In this document: one piece after another, positions 1 through 9,605 of the stretch | Layout: each line of letters begins with the position of its first letter | How positions within the stretch are numbered: the first letter of the stretch is position 1 | From: Prorocentrum cordatum | Lineage: Eukaryota; Sar; Dinophyceae; Prorocentrales; Prorocentraceae | Direction of reading: 5' to 3' | Assembly: GCA_963575745.1 (NCBI GenBank) | Contig: CAUYUJ010005021.1 | Span: forward strand, 1-64,000 | Length of the DNA: 64,000 nucleotides | Notes under the pieces: model-generated | What the model saw: the letters and a program-made list of their open reading frames with translations, nothing else | The model's database searches: none | What the model was told of the DNA's origin: nothing | Made by a program: the position numbers and the translations under genes

Positions 1-158
1 CTCCTCCTCCTCTACCTCCTCGTCCCTTCTCGTCCCTCCTCGTCCCTCCTCACCCTTCCTCGTCCTTCCTCCTCCTCCTGCTCCTCCTGTTCCTCCTCCA
101 TCCTCTCCTCCTCCTCCTCCTCCTCCTCCTCCTCCTCCTCCTCCTCCTCCTCCTCCCT

Positions 159-247
<89 letters not shown>

Positions 248-282
248 CCTCCTTCTCCTCCTCCTCCTCCCCTGCGGATGAC
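1..282. repeat. CCT and CTGCTC microsatellite
   Basis: The plus strand is almost pure pyrimidine. It starts with irregular CGTCCCTCCT units, passes through uninterrupted CCT, then about fifteen CTGCTC hexamers (about 160-245) and returns to CCT. Every long frame here (poly-Ser or poly-Glu) is a by-product of the repeat, not a gene. Confidence 0.95.
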
Positions 283-535
283 CTGGTGGTCCAATGACCT
301 GCGAAGCCCACAGTTTTCAGCGGTCCCTCTGTGACTTGAGCGCTTTGGCACCACAAGGACCCCCAACCCGAGACATTCTGGGGGAGCAGCAACGGGTCCG
401 AGGACCGTCTCGTTCCCAAGACGAGTTTATGTGTTCTGGGCCCTTTGCTCCTCGGACAGCGTCGGTGCCTCCAAGTCCAAGGAAATTGAGGAGGGGGAAA
501 CGGAAAGCCCCAAAGAGGGAGGCGAAGAGGAGAGG

Positions 536-1127
536 AGGAAGAGAAGGAGGAGGAGGATAAGGAGGAGGAAGAGGAGTAGGAGGAGTAGGAGGAGTAGGAG
601 GAGTAGGAGGAGGAGGAGGAGGAGGAGGAGGAGGAGGGAGGCCGCGTTCGACGAAACCTCAGGCCATTAGCAACGAGGAACGAGGAGGAGGAGGAGGAGG
701 AGGAGGAGGAGGAGGAGGAGGAAGAGGCGGAGAGGAGGATGAGGCGGAGGAGTCTCTGGAGTCTCTGCCTGATCGCGTAGCGATGTGTATGATTAAAGGT
801 CCGCAGCCCGCTGTTGGGAGTTCTTGTCTCTGGCAGCCTTCTCAGCTCGACTGAGGATTTTGGGCCAGAGACCGAGTGCGATTCTTCTGAGGTGTTCCTT
901 CCGAGTGGGCGTTGCATCTTGACAAGGGCCCCCGAGTTTCCCGAGGAGCTGTTGTGCGATGGCGCCACAAAGGGGACAAAACCGAAGACCCAGCCCAGCG
1001 TGGAACCTTAAACGATGGGTATTAGTATTATTATTATTATTATGAGGAGGAGGAGGAGGAGGAGGAGGAGGAGGAGGAGGAGGAGGAGCAGGGAGGCCGC
1101 GTGCGACGAACCCTCAGGCCATTAGCA
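536..1127. repeat. GGA tracts with a duplicated 38-bp segment
   Basis: Three GGA tracts (about 536-635, 682-725, 1042-1088) are present. The two outer ones are each followed by the same 38-bp segment, at 636-673 and 1091-1128 (GGGAGGCCGCG...CATTAGCAA, two mismatches), and then by further GGA. An ATTATT tract lies at about 1024-1042. The segment looks like local duplication by slippage or unequal exchange. Confidence 0.85.
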
Positions 1128-1159
1128 ATGAGCGAGGAGGAGGTGGAGGAGGAGGAGGA

Positions 1160-1171
1160 GGAGGGGGAGGA
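1160..1171. repeat. 12-bp target-site duplication of the retrocopy
   Basis: GGAGGGGGAGGA at 1160-1171 recurs exactly at 2473-2484. The left copy is followed by TTTTTT (the retrocopy A-tail read on the plus strand). The right copy abuts the spliced-leader relic. It lies in GGA-rich DNA, so some of the identity could be chance. Confidence 0.7.
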
Positions 1172-1248
1172 TTTTTTGAACAGGACCTCGTGCTGAATCT
1201 CTCTGCCACGGGCTTACGCCGATCACGGGGCAGGGGTGCCAGGCACCA

Positions 1249-2373
1249 TCACTGCTGCTGGCACTCCACCTTCCGCGGGGGCCCGATGCCAGACGTCTTT
1301 GAAACTGCGCACGGCGGTGCCTTCAGGCCTGGATCGGAATTCCCAAGACTGCGACGAACAACCTCATTCTTACGGTTCTTCACAGGGTCTCCACGGCGAT
1401 CCCTATAACCGCTAGAACCGGCACTCCGATCTTCACCATCAAGATCGTTGCATTCCTTGCGACATGCACCAGGGGCGATAGTGAAGGGAACTCCTCGCAC
1501 ACCTCCTCCTCGACCAAACGCCGACACAAGGGGCGAGAGCACGCCACCCTTGTCTCCCAGGCCGCGCTCCGGAAAGACGCCCTCGCCAGTGTCTGGAACT
1601 TCCTGTGCGATGACCTGCGCACCGTCTGTAGCAGCAATACCCTCCTCAGAGCCGTCCACAGGTGGGGGGGGAGGGACCCCGCCTGTGGGAAGGTCAGAAG
1701 CCACGAACCCACTCCCCGCGGAGAGCGTGTCGGCTTCCGCGTTCTCCTTCACGACGCTGCCGTTGCTGCCATCCCCGTTTTCCTCGGAAAGGTGATTTAC
1801 GGCAAACGCCCCGCCATCGAGCACGATGGGCTCCCAGGAGCTGAAAACCACCGTGCCGCAGTGGCAGCGCAAACCCGTTACGGCCAACGCCTGGTCACGA
1901 AGAGGCTCCCAATGCTCCGCCCCAGGAAAGAAAACGGGTGCCTCTGCACGAAGAGCAGCGCCTCCTCCAGCAGCGCCGACAGCAGCGCACGCCGAGCCCG
2001 AACGCCCCGCCCGCTGGAGCTGGTTGAGCTCCCTCTGCGAAGCGCCGCCGATGATCTCGGCGGAGATGTCGAAGTTGTGCGCAGCCAAATTGCGCCTGGC
2101 ACGCGCACTGCCCGCGGCACGAACGCCCGCGATGCCGGCGGCTAGCACCGGCATGATGAGCCTCAGCCTGCGCTTCAGCTCACCTCCCCCGAAACCTGGA
2201 GCCACCACGTCAAGGTCCAGCTCGAGGGCCGGAATTAGGCCTTGGGCATCCGCGAGCCTGGAGGAGAGCTTGGCGACGGCCGCGTCCGCCGCCTCACGAG
2301 CGCGCCAGCACGCCGCAGAACGCTCCGCTCGAGACCGACCCCGAGCCCCATGGAGGAGCCCGTCCCGCGCCAT
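1249..2373 (-). CDS. Unknown protein encoded by the retrocopy (374 aa)
   Basis: This is the only long frame of the retrocopy, starting about 100 nt after the leader relic; a short upstream ORF (ATG near 2410) precedes it. The N-terminal third is Ala/Arg-rich and helical-looking. A Cys pair (CHC) lies near residue 170. A Pro run (PPPPP) near residue 255 precedes an acidic and then basic tail. I do not recognise a family. The open frame across the insert suggests it copied a coding mRNA. Whether it is expressed now is unknown. Confidence 0.45.
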   Translation of the reverse strand: MARDGLLHGARGRSRAERSAACWRAREAADAAVAKLSSRLADAQGLIPALELDLDVVAPGFGGGELKRRLRLIMPVLAAGIAGVRAAGSARARRNLAAHNFDISAEIIGGASQRELNQLQRAGRSGSACAAVGAAGGGAALRAEAPVFFPGAEHWEPLRDQALAVTGLRCHCGTVVFSSWEPIVLDGGAFAVNHLSEENGDGSNGSVVKENAEADTLSAGSGFVASDLPTGGVPPPPPVDGSEEGIAATDGAQVIAQEVPDTGEGVFPERGLGDKGGVLSPLVSAFGRGGGVRGVPFTIAPGACRKECNDLDGEDRSAGSSGYRDRRGDPVKNRKNEVVRRSLGNSDPGLKAPPCAVSKTSGIGPPRKVECQQQ

Positions 2374-2453
2374 TCCTCAAGCAGCAAGCGGCGGCACCCA
2401 GCAGCTCATGACCGACTGGCTTGAGCAACAGGGCTGTGCTCGCTGTTGAGCAG

Positions 2454-2472
2454 CTTCAGCCAAAATGGCTAT
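2454..2472 (-). other. Relict dinoflagellate spliced leader
   Basis: The minus strand reads ATAGCCATTTTGGCTGAAG. The canonical 22-nt dinoflagellate leader ends GTAGCCATTTTGGCTCAAG, so 17 of 19 positions match. The first three leader bases are missing. It lies exactly at the 5' boundary of the insert, next to the target-site duplication. Confidence 0.8.
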
Positions 2473-2601
2473 GGAGGGGGAGGAAGGGGAGGAGGAGCTG
2501 GAGGAGGAGGAGGAGGAGGAGAAGGATGAGGAGGAAGAGGAGCTCACCTTCGCTACCGATCCGAGGCTTGTTTGGAAGCGCTACGACAGACGAGCCAAGC
2601 C

Positions 2602-3777
2602 ATGGAGGACGAAGATGTGCACAAGCTCATGGCCCTAGATCGCTCCCACATTGCTGAACTTAAGCGACAAGGCTACCATGCTACAAAAGCGTTGATTCCT
2701 GCAAGAAGGGATGGACGACGACGACGCGATAGAATGGTTAAACCAAAGTTATTACCACCAAGTGTGCCCCAGGAGATGATCGACGGACCCTCAGACGGAG
2801 AAGAAGATGATACAGCCCAACGTGAACACAGGCAACCAGATGATCAACAATGGCAGCCGACACCAGCGCCTGTGCATACGCCAACAGTGAAATATATTTT
2901 ACACTTGTTTTCAGGGCGACGTCGACGAGGGGATCTACAACACTGGATCGAGGGTATGACAGATTTCCCGTGTGTTGTGTTATCAGTAGACGTTGTCAAT
3001 TCCAATAGCCGTGCAGATTTAACACAGATGGAACAAATACTGGCATTTTCTACCATGATTCGAGAAGGATATATCCTTGGAGTGGTGGCGGCGCCGCCGT
3101 GTGAAACATGGTCTGGCGCGCGACATGCAGCATGGGATGGAGACTACCAGGGGCCGCCACCGCTCAGATCGGCCACACACCCATGGGGCATGCCACACAT
3201 CGACATGCGGTACCGTCTGCAAGTACAACTCGGCAACCTGTTGATGAGAGCTGCCCTGCTATTGGCCGCAGTTTGCATTGTGACCGTCACCCCGATGTTG
3301 ATGGAGCACCCAGCACGTAATTGGCGCCCAGGTACGGCAACATGCTGGGCACTGGCTCAAGTACGAAGGATGCTAGCATTCCAGGATGTGGAGCTCATCA
3401 CTTTCGACCAGTGCTGCTTTGGAGCTGCGTCAAAAAAGCCGACGACAGTGCTCAGCATTGCATGCCCAAGTTTTGGCAGAATCATGAGAGCTCGGGATGA
3501 CAGAGGACGTTGCCCACATATGAATGGACATTTGGCTTCTATTGGTAGAGATACACAGGGCAGGTACCTCACGGCCAAGTTGAAAGAATATCCCGAGCAA
3601 CTATCACTTCATATGGCGATGAGTGTCCAGGATGCATGGAAAAACCGCACATACTACGACGGCGCAGACTGGGACGACACGTGCCCAGACCTCATGCAGC
3701 TATACGTTCCTCTCGACGAGTATGGCGCGGCAGTGGACGACTACAACCATGACTGCTGGCGAGGGCACCGTGCGTGA
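2602..3777 (+). CDS. C5-cytosine-methyltransferase-like protein
   Basis: 391 aa from the first in-frame ATG; the frame is open from 2530. After a charged N-terminus of about 90 residues come motifs in the order of C5-cytosine methyltransferases: YILHLFSG (98-105, motif I-like), SVD (128-130), APPCETWS (164-171, motif IV with the catalytic Cys at 167), MEHP (234-237, in place of ENV) and FGAASKKPTTVLSI (273-286, motif VIII-like). The Gly-rich loop after LFSG is replaced by Arg residues, so cofactor binding is doubtful. Codons are less G/C-biased than in the exon-like blocks nearby. Dinoflagellate retroelements are known to carry methyltransferase genes, so a retroelement origin is possible. 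Its 5' end appears broken by the adjacent retrocopy. Confidence 0.6.
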   Translation: MEDEDVHKLMALDRSHIAELKRQGYHATKALIPARRDGRRRRDRMVKPKLLPPSVPQEMIDGPSDGEEDDTAQREHRQPDDQQWQPTPAPVHTPTVKYILHLFSGRRRRGDLQHWIEGMTDFPCVVLSVDVVNSNSRADLTQMEQILAFSTMIREGYILGVVAAPPCETWSGARHAAWDGDYQGPPPLRSATHPWGMPHIDMRYRLQVQLGNLLMRAALLLAAVCIVTVTPMLMEHPARNWRPGTATCWALAQVRRMLAFQDVELITFDQCCFGAASKKPTTVLSIACPSFGRIMRARDDRGRCPHMNGHLASIGRDTQGRYLTAKLKEYPEQLSLHMAMSVQDAWKNRTYYDGADWDDTCPDLMQLYVPLDEYGAAVDDYNHDCWRGHRA

Positions 3778-3819
3778 CTCCAGTGAGTGGTTGGTCTTTT
3801 ATGCCGATGGCGGCAAGTG

Positions 3820-3950
3820 ATGCATGTGGAGCTGAGGGTCCAGCTCAAACTGGACTACAAGGCGGCCAGCAGCACCGGCGACCACCAGCACCACGACTGG
3901 GGGGACGCGGAGGACTGCTACTTCTGGGTCGAGAAGGCCCCCCCTACAGG
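3820..3950 (+). CDS. Exon-like block with G/C third positions
   Basis: The frame from ATG 3820 reads MHVELRVQLKLDY and continues to DCYFWVEKAPPT with nearly all codons ending in G or C, a bias not shared by the other frames. It ends at CAGG|GTGAGC, a good 5' splice donor; the unspliced frame stops at 3954. No clear upstream acceptor is seen, so it could be a first coding exon. Product unknown. Confidence 0.4.
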
Positions 3951-4346
3951 GTGAGCGTGCCGCCCGCCGGAGAAGGCGGTGGCTGGCGGCCCTGAGGGGG
4001 GGATGAGCTGGGCCCGACGGCCCGCCCCCCACTCCTCTCCTCGTATGTAAGGTGTCGATGGGGTGGTGGAGGTGGGTCTCTCTCCCTCCTCTCGCGCGGC
4101 GGCCGCGGCCGCGGGCGCGGGAGCGCGGACCCGACGCGCGTGGCGCAGCGGTTGCGGCAGGCAGGAGGAAGAGGAGGGGGAGTGTAGGCGGCTCTTTCCA
4201 TCTGCGCTGCCGTGCCTCTCGCTGTTGGGCCCCTCCTTACTCTTCGCCTCCCCCCCCTCCGCCCACGCGCGCCTGGCCACCGAGGGCGCGCAGCGGGTGA
4301 TGTGGCGGTCGACTTGGAAATGGCAGCGATACCACGAGCCATGATA
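3951..4346 (+). other. GC-rich stretch, no clear gene
   Basis: Very GC-rich. If the block before it is an exon, this is its intron. A short protein-like run (RLATEGAQRVMWRSTWKW) ends at TGA 4344, just before the MITE, but has no visible acceptor site. Confidence 0.4.
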
Positions 4347-4491
4347 CAGTCGGACCTCGGATAGAAGAGCATCATTCGAGCACATGAGGCCCTCCGCCGG
4401 CCAAAACACACAGAACATCCAAGTGTGCCCTCCCTAGGATGCACAAGAGCATCCAGCAGACACGAAGAACATTAGAACCTCGGTCCGACTG
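4347..4491. mobile_element. pogo/Tc1-like MITE candidate
   Basis: The ends are CAGTCGGACC and GGTCCGACTG, perfect inverted copies, with weaker inverted similarity for several bases further in. The left flank is TA and the right flank is TG, consistent with a TA duplication with one later C/T-type change. The 145-bp body has no ORF. CAG...CTG ends at TA sites are typical of Tc1/mariner-pogo elements; only one copy is seen here. Confidence 0.55.
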
Positions 4492-5160
4492 TGGTCCTCC
4501 CCGCCCGCCTCCCTCTTCTCTCGCAGGGCTGCCGCGCAGCCCTCCTCGCGCCGCCCCGGCAGGCCGCGGTGCCCCCGCTCGCGAGGCGTCTGGCCCCCCC
4601 GGAGGGCTTGCTCCGGCCCGCCCGCCAGGAGCCCAAGCTCGGCCTCGCGGTGGCTGCAGGAGCTACCGGCGCGGGGCTCGCGCAGCGCAAAAGCCCCTCG
4701 GACTGCCTCGACGTCTCCCGGGCAGCCGGATCTGCGGCGGTGGCCGTCTCCCGGGTCTCCCTCCTCGCCCCGGCCTCGGCCTCCTTTCCGGCCAGCCTCC
4801 TCGCCCCATTCTCGGTCTGCTTCAACCTGTCTCTCCGTCTTGGCTGCAGCCTGCTTGCCAGCAGGCTCATCGACAGACCAATTCGACTCGGCACCATCCG
4901 ATAATCTTTCCTTGGCGTAGACATCCATCAATTATTTGTTCATTGTTACGTGCTTGGTCTTCTCGGCAACCTTCGAATGCGCTCTGACATCGTCCTCCAT
5001 ATGTACCTTCGTCGCGGCATTCGTCCTGCTCGCTCCACCCTCGGTTAGTTGTTATCTTTGTCCTCAGCTTTTATTTTTGCCATCATGTCGCCTCCTGCTT
5101 CACCTTCTCCTCGGCTTTTCCTGGTCGCACCGGCGGCATCCCCCGGCGGGTAGGGGGGCA
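4492..5160. other. GC-rich region without an assignable gene
   Basis: Overlapping frames on both strands (for example minus 4434-4931, 165 aa, Arg/Glu/Gly-rich) arise from high GC content. None has consistent codon bias or a recognisable domain. Confidence 0.4.
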
Positions 5161-6010
5161 TAACGGCACCTCGCGTTTTTGAGTGTTTCAAGCTCCTCTC
5201 TCTCTCTCTCTCTTTCTCTCCCCCTCTCTCTCTCTCTCTCTTTTTGTTTTCTCTCTCTCTCTCTCTATCTTCCCCTCTGGGGAGGACGCTCATATTGATT
5301 CTCTTTTGTGCGAGGGGGTACAAGTTGATTCCCTTTGTGGGGATTGCAAATTGATTTCCTCTGCGGGGGGCTACACGTTGATTCCCTGTGGCGGAATTGC
5401 AAATAGATTGCCCTTGTGGGGGGTTACACATAGATTCCTTTTGTTGTGTGGGGGGTCAAATGTATTCCCTTTGTGCGTGGGACGGGAGGGTCTGGCCGCC
5501 CTGGGGGAGGCTCCAGGAGAAAAAAAAACGGACTCCCTGAATCCACTGGCCCGTTTTGGTCTTCTGGGCCCCCCAAAAGCACCTGGGCCAGTGGATCTCT
5601 GTGATCTTTCCCCCATGGCCAGACCCCCCCTCCTCCACCACAAAAAGAATCAATGTGCACCTGCTCACACAGAGGGAATATATGTGTAACCCCACACAAA
5701 GGGAATCGATGTGCAATCCCGCCACAAAGGAAATCAATGTGTAGCCCCCCACACAATAAATCCATTTACAATCCCCACAAATTGACCCTGCTGTACCCCC
5801 TCACACAAAAAAAGAATGTATTCGCACCCCCCCTCCCCCCACACCCCGCACAAAAATCATCGACTTGCAACTCCGCCACAAAAAAAGAATATGTTTGTAG
5901 CCCCCACTAAGGGGAATCACTGTGTACCCCCGCGGCGGAAACCAAATTTCATTCCCTCGCACAAACGGAATCTATGTATGACCCCCGCACACAAAGTGAC
6001 CCCAGAGAGG
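5161..6010. repeat. Inverted array of ~35-bp GTTGATTCCCTTTGTGG units
   Basis: After CT-rich tracts (5193-5270), units of the form GATTCCCTTTGTGGGG-TTGCAAATT repeat from about 5280 to 5480. Their reverse complements (CCCACAAAGGGAATCAATGTG) repeat from about 5640 to 6000. The central part is itself folded: GGTCTGGCC at 5489 is mirrored by GGCCAGACC near 5620, and CCACTGGCCC by GGGCCAGTGG. The whole block could form a large hairpin. A related inverted copy is at 8290-8612. Confidence 0.8.
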
Positions 6011-7880
6011 GATGCCCCCAATCATCTCAAGATCCTCCCCTTCCCCTCAGGAAGGAGGAGGAGCAGGAGGAAGAGGCGGAGGAGGAGGAGGAGCTTCCCT
6101 TCCCATCCCCCCAGGAAGGAGGATGCGGAGGAGGAGGCTCATGCGGAGGAGGGGGAGGAGGAGGACGAGGAGGATGATGCGGATCCCTTTCTCTCAGGAC
6201 GGAGGAAGAGGTCCCCGTCCCTGCGCTCTCCCTCAGGGAAAGGAAGGAAGGGGGTCCTTCACTCCCCTTGCCTTCAGAGCGCAGGAGGAGGAGGTTCCTC
6301 CCCGTCCCTTTCCTTCAAAAGGAGGAGGAAAAGGTGGAGGTTGGAAAAGAGGTTCCTTCCCTTCCCTTTGCCTCAGGGAAGAAGAAGCAGACGAATAATA
6401 AGAAGAAGAAAACTAAGAAACATAGTAAGAAGAAGAAGAATAAGAAGAAACATAATAAGAATAATAATAATAAGAAGAAGAATAATAACAAGAAGAAGAA
6501 TAATAATAAGAAGAAGAAGAAGAAGGGGGCGTCCACTGCCTGCCCCCTTTTCCATCAGAGGGAAGAGAAAAAGGAGGAGGGACAGGGCCATTCCCCGCCT
6601 TTCCCTCTGGAAGGAAGATGATGATGGGGCCCCTTCCCTCCACTTTCCCTCGGGAGGAGGACGGAGGGAACAAATAAGAGAATCCTCCCCTTCCTCTCCC
6701 GCAGGAAGATAGAGGAGGTTCCCTCCTCTTCTCTGTCCCCCAGGAAGGAGGAGGATGAGTGGGCTCATTCGCTTCCCTTTCCTTCAGAGGGAGGAGGAGA
6801 AGGAGGAGGCTCATTCCTTTCATCTTCCCTCGGGAAGGAGGAGCGGGAAATTCCTTGCCTTCCCTCCCCTCAGCGAGGAGAAGGAAGAGGAGGAGGTTCT
6901 CTCCCTTCCCTTGTCTTCAGGGCGGAGAAGGAAGAGGTTCCCTCCTTGCGCTTTCTCTCATGCAGGAGAACGAGGAAGAGGTTAATTCCCTGCCCTGTCC
7001 TACAGGAAACAGGAGGAGGATGAGGTACCTTCCCTCCCCTTTCCCCCTGAGAAAGGGGCGGAGGATGCTCCTTCCTGCCCTGCCCTTCAGGACAGAAGAG
7101 GAGGATATTCCTTTCCTTCCCTTCCCTTCCCTTCCCCCGGAAGGAAGATGAGGGGGAGGAAGTTCCTTTCCTTCGCTCTCCCTCAGGGAAGACGAGGAGG
7201 AGGTTCCTGGACTGCCAACTTCCATCAGACGCAGGGGAAGAGGAGGAGGAGGAGGAGGAGGAGGAGGAGGAGGAGGAGGAGGAGGAGGAGGAGGAGACGT
7301 GTCATTCCCTCTCTTTCCTCCAGGAAGGAGGTTGAGGATGTCCACTTCCCTTCCCTGCCCCCCAGGAAGGAGGAGGAGAACGAGGAGGCTCCTCCTTCTC
7401 CGTCCTGAAGATAATTACGTAAGGGAAGGAAGGGAACCTCCTCCTCCTCCTCCTCCTCCTCCTTCTCCTTCCTGGGGGAAGGGAAGGCAAGGAATTACCC
7501 CTCCTCCTTCCTGAGGGAAAATGGAAGGAATGAACCTCCTTCTTCTCCTCCTCCCTCTGAAGGAAAGGGAAGCGAATGAGCCCCCTCTCCTCCTCCTTCC
7601 TGGGGGACAGGGATGGGGAGGGAACCTCCTCCTCTATCTTCCCGAGGGAAAGGAGGGGAAGGATGATCCTCCTTTCTCTCATCATCTTCCTCCTTAAGGA
7701 AAGGGGGGGAGAGAAAGAGGAGGCTCATTCCCTTCCGTGCCCCTCATCAAGGAAGAGGAGGAATGTCCTTCCTTCCTTTTCCTTCAGGAAAGAGGAAAAA
7801 GGAACAAGTTCCCCCCCCCCCCTGCGCATCAGGACGGAGAAAGAGGAGGTTCTTTCCTCATCAGCCAGGACCGTGCACTC
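6011..7880. repeat. Polypurine/polypyrimidine satellite
   Basis: Degenerate units of roughly 40-60 bp alternate TTCCCTTCCCTC with AGGAAGGAGGAGG, so each unit carries a pyrimidine run followed by CAGG and a purine run. Orientation flips at about 7430 and again near 7700. A/AAT-rich (AATAAGAAG, 6395-6520) and pure GGA (7238-7296) stretches are embedded. The open frames here are repeat artefacts. Confidence 0.85.
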
Positions 7881-7884
7881 CACG

Positions 7885-8165
7885 CGGAGGAGGAGGAGGA
7901 GGAGGAGGAGGAGGAGGAGGAGGAGGAGGAGGAGGAGGAGGAGGAGGAGGGGAGGAATGCTGGGTGAAAGAAGAGGAGAGGAGGAGGAGGAGGAGGAAGG
8001 AGGAGGAGGAGGAGGATGAGGAGGAGGAGGAGGAGGAGGAGGAGGAGGAGGAGGAGGAGGAGAGAGGAGGAGGAGGAGGAGGAGGGAGGAGGAGGAGGAG
8101 GAGGAGGAGGAGGAGCGCAGCGTAGAGGGGAGATCCATCAGGAGGAGGAGGAGGAGGAGGAGGAG
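7885..8165. repeat. GGA microsatellite
   Basis: About 280 bp of nearly pure GGA with a few interruptions (GGAATGCTGGGTG near 7950). This is among the longest triplet tracts in the window. Confidence 0.95.
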
Positions 8166-8289
8166 GATGTCCTGCAGACGCCCACGAGGCGCGCTGGGCG
8201 CTGGAGAGGAGGAGGGGGCGGACGAGGTGCCGCCGACGCCCACGAGCCTGCCTGCTCGCCCAGGGGCTGGGCCCTCGGCCTCGGGGAGA

Positions 8290-8612
8290 GGTCCCGATAA
8301 CAACAAAAACGTCCCCCCCCCCTGCTGCACGGGCCTTTTTTTTCTCGGGGCATCCCGAAAAATGTACCAGTGGATTATGGGGGGGGGGGCGTTTTTTTTG
8401 CTGGGACCTCCCCCCCAGGGCCAGACCCTCCCCACCTCCCACAGAAAAGTGAATCAATGTGAGCGTCCTCCGCAGAGGGGAAGAGATAGAGAGACGGAGA
8501 AAAAGAGAGATAGACAGATATAGAGAGAGCGAGGGAGAGAGAGAGAAGGAGAGAGAACAAAACAAAAGAAAAAGAAACTTGAAACACTCAAACACGCAAG
8601 GTGCCGATACCC
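8290..8612 (-). repeat. Inverted homologue of the 5.2-5.6 kb block
   Basis: Read on the minus strand, this matches 5161-5310 and 5489-5590: GTGTTTGAGTGTTTCAAG, CT-rich tract, CCCCTCTGCGGAGGACGCTC, ATTGATTC, then the GGTCTGGCC...CCACTGG core with poly-A and poly-C changes. The family therefore exists as oppositely oriented copies about 3 kb apart. Confidence 0.7.
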
Positions 8613-8639
8613 GTTTGATTTCTAGCTAGCTGTTCTGCA

Positions 8640-9165
8640 TCCTAGTTTGCCCATTCCTTTGACAAAAACTGCGACAAGTTCAAAGACGGAATGCAACAGT
8701 TTAAACATTGCAAGAGCTTAACACTTGGAACAAATGCAACGGTGGAGGGAGGGGCATTTTCAAAATCTGGCTCTCGACTTCGCGCCGCGACCATTCGTCC
8801 TAAAAGTCTGTTGCAGCTTAGAGGGTTCTCTAAGGGTTGAAACCGCAGGCATGGCTTTCGGCCACGACTGAAGACTGCCAGGGTGCAGCAGTCGCGTTGA
8901 TTCGCCGCGGTGATGTCCCAGGAACCCAGAAATGGTTTGGCAAGATCCAAGAAGATCAGGACGCAGCAATCACCTTCATTCGTGGCGTTGAAATCCAAGG
9001 AATTGCGTCTTGGCGCGATTGAAGGTTCTCAGGCAGTTGTCTTTCAATGGGGCCTTCCCGCAGTAAAAACAAACCCTTGCAGGGACCTGTGAAGAGAGAA
9101 TTTGGAGGTCGGATGAATTGCAACATCGTTGGTGCGTCTTGGGCTTACAGTGGCATGAGCGCTTG
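8640..9165 (+). repeat. Composite repeat family, copy 1
   Basis: The order is: TTGCAAGAGCTT...GGCTCTCGacTTcGCGCCGCG (83-bp-type unit), then ~80-bp units containing GGCACGACTgAaGACtGCCA and GCAGTCGCGTTGATTCGCCGCGG, then CTGTGAAGAGAGAATTTGGAGG and TGCAACATCGTTGGTGCGTC. The same order recurs at 58.4-59.1 kb (plus) and 54.6-55.4 kb (minus). No ORF is conserved. Confidence 0.7.
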
Positions 9166-9439
9166 GCAACTACTCTTTACATACATACAAAAAACACCAA
9201 AAGTGCAAATCACGTGGAAATCCCGAACTAACCAAATAAAACACGGCTTCCCAAACCCATCAAGAACATAAATGCCATTTTGGGGCTCAGTCCAGCAGGA
9301 ATGCTGGCGCTGGCCTTCAAGCGGCCGCAGAACCTACCCAAAACGCGTCCTAAAGAAGGGGGTCGATTAGTGGACAAATGCCCATCCCAAGGCTTACACC
9401 AATCCTCCTCCTATTCCTCCTCCTCATCCTCCTTTTTCC

Positions 9440-9605
9440 CCCCCTGGGGCACTTCCCGCAGTCGTAACGAGACTTGGAAGTCGGGTGTGTTGCAACATCG
9501 CTGGCGCGTCTTGGGTTTACACCGCTCCTCCTCCTCCTCCTCCTCCTCCTCCTCCTCCTCCTCCTCCTCCTCCTCCTCCTCCTCCTCCTCCTCCTCCTCC
9601 TCTGC
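9440..9605 (+). repeat. 3' end of composite repeat family plus TCC tract
   Basis: CACTTCCCGCAGTCGTAACG, then ACTTGGAAGTCGGGTGTGTTG, then TGCAACATCGCTGGCGCGTC and GGGTTTACACC lead straight into 80 bp of TCC (9522-9602). In the other copies the same tail also ends in a TCC tract. Confidence 0.7.

Larger units (their letters stand above)
1172..2472 (-). mobile_element. Processed retrocopy with spliced-leader relic and A-tail
   Basis: On the minus strand the insert begins with a spliced-leader-like 19-mer (2472-2454), carries one long ORF (2373-1249), and ends in a short A-run (1177-1172). It is flanked by a 12-bp duplication. Trans-spliced leader, no introns, A-tail and duplication are the known marks of mRNA recycled into dinoflagellate genomes. 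It may alternatively be a short non-autonomous retroelement. The A-run is only six bases, suggesting age or 3' shortening. Confidence 0.7.
1128..2638 (+). pseudogene. Acidic N-terminal reading frame split by a retrocopy
   Basis: An ATG at 1128 opens a Glu-rich frame (begins MSEEEVEE) that runs to the left target-site duplication at 1171. Skipping the insertion plus the right duplication (1172-2484), the same codon phase resumes at 2485 and reads a long acidic run, then LTFATDPRLVWKRYDRRAK, before a TAG at 2636. The methyltransferase-like ORF overlaps in another phase from about 2530. I infer a single ancestral 5' coding end, broken first by the insertion and also by an indel near 2585-2602. 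An intron is the alternative to the indel. Low-complexity Glu coding from GGA repeats could be fortuitous. Confidence 0.45.
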
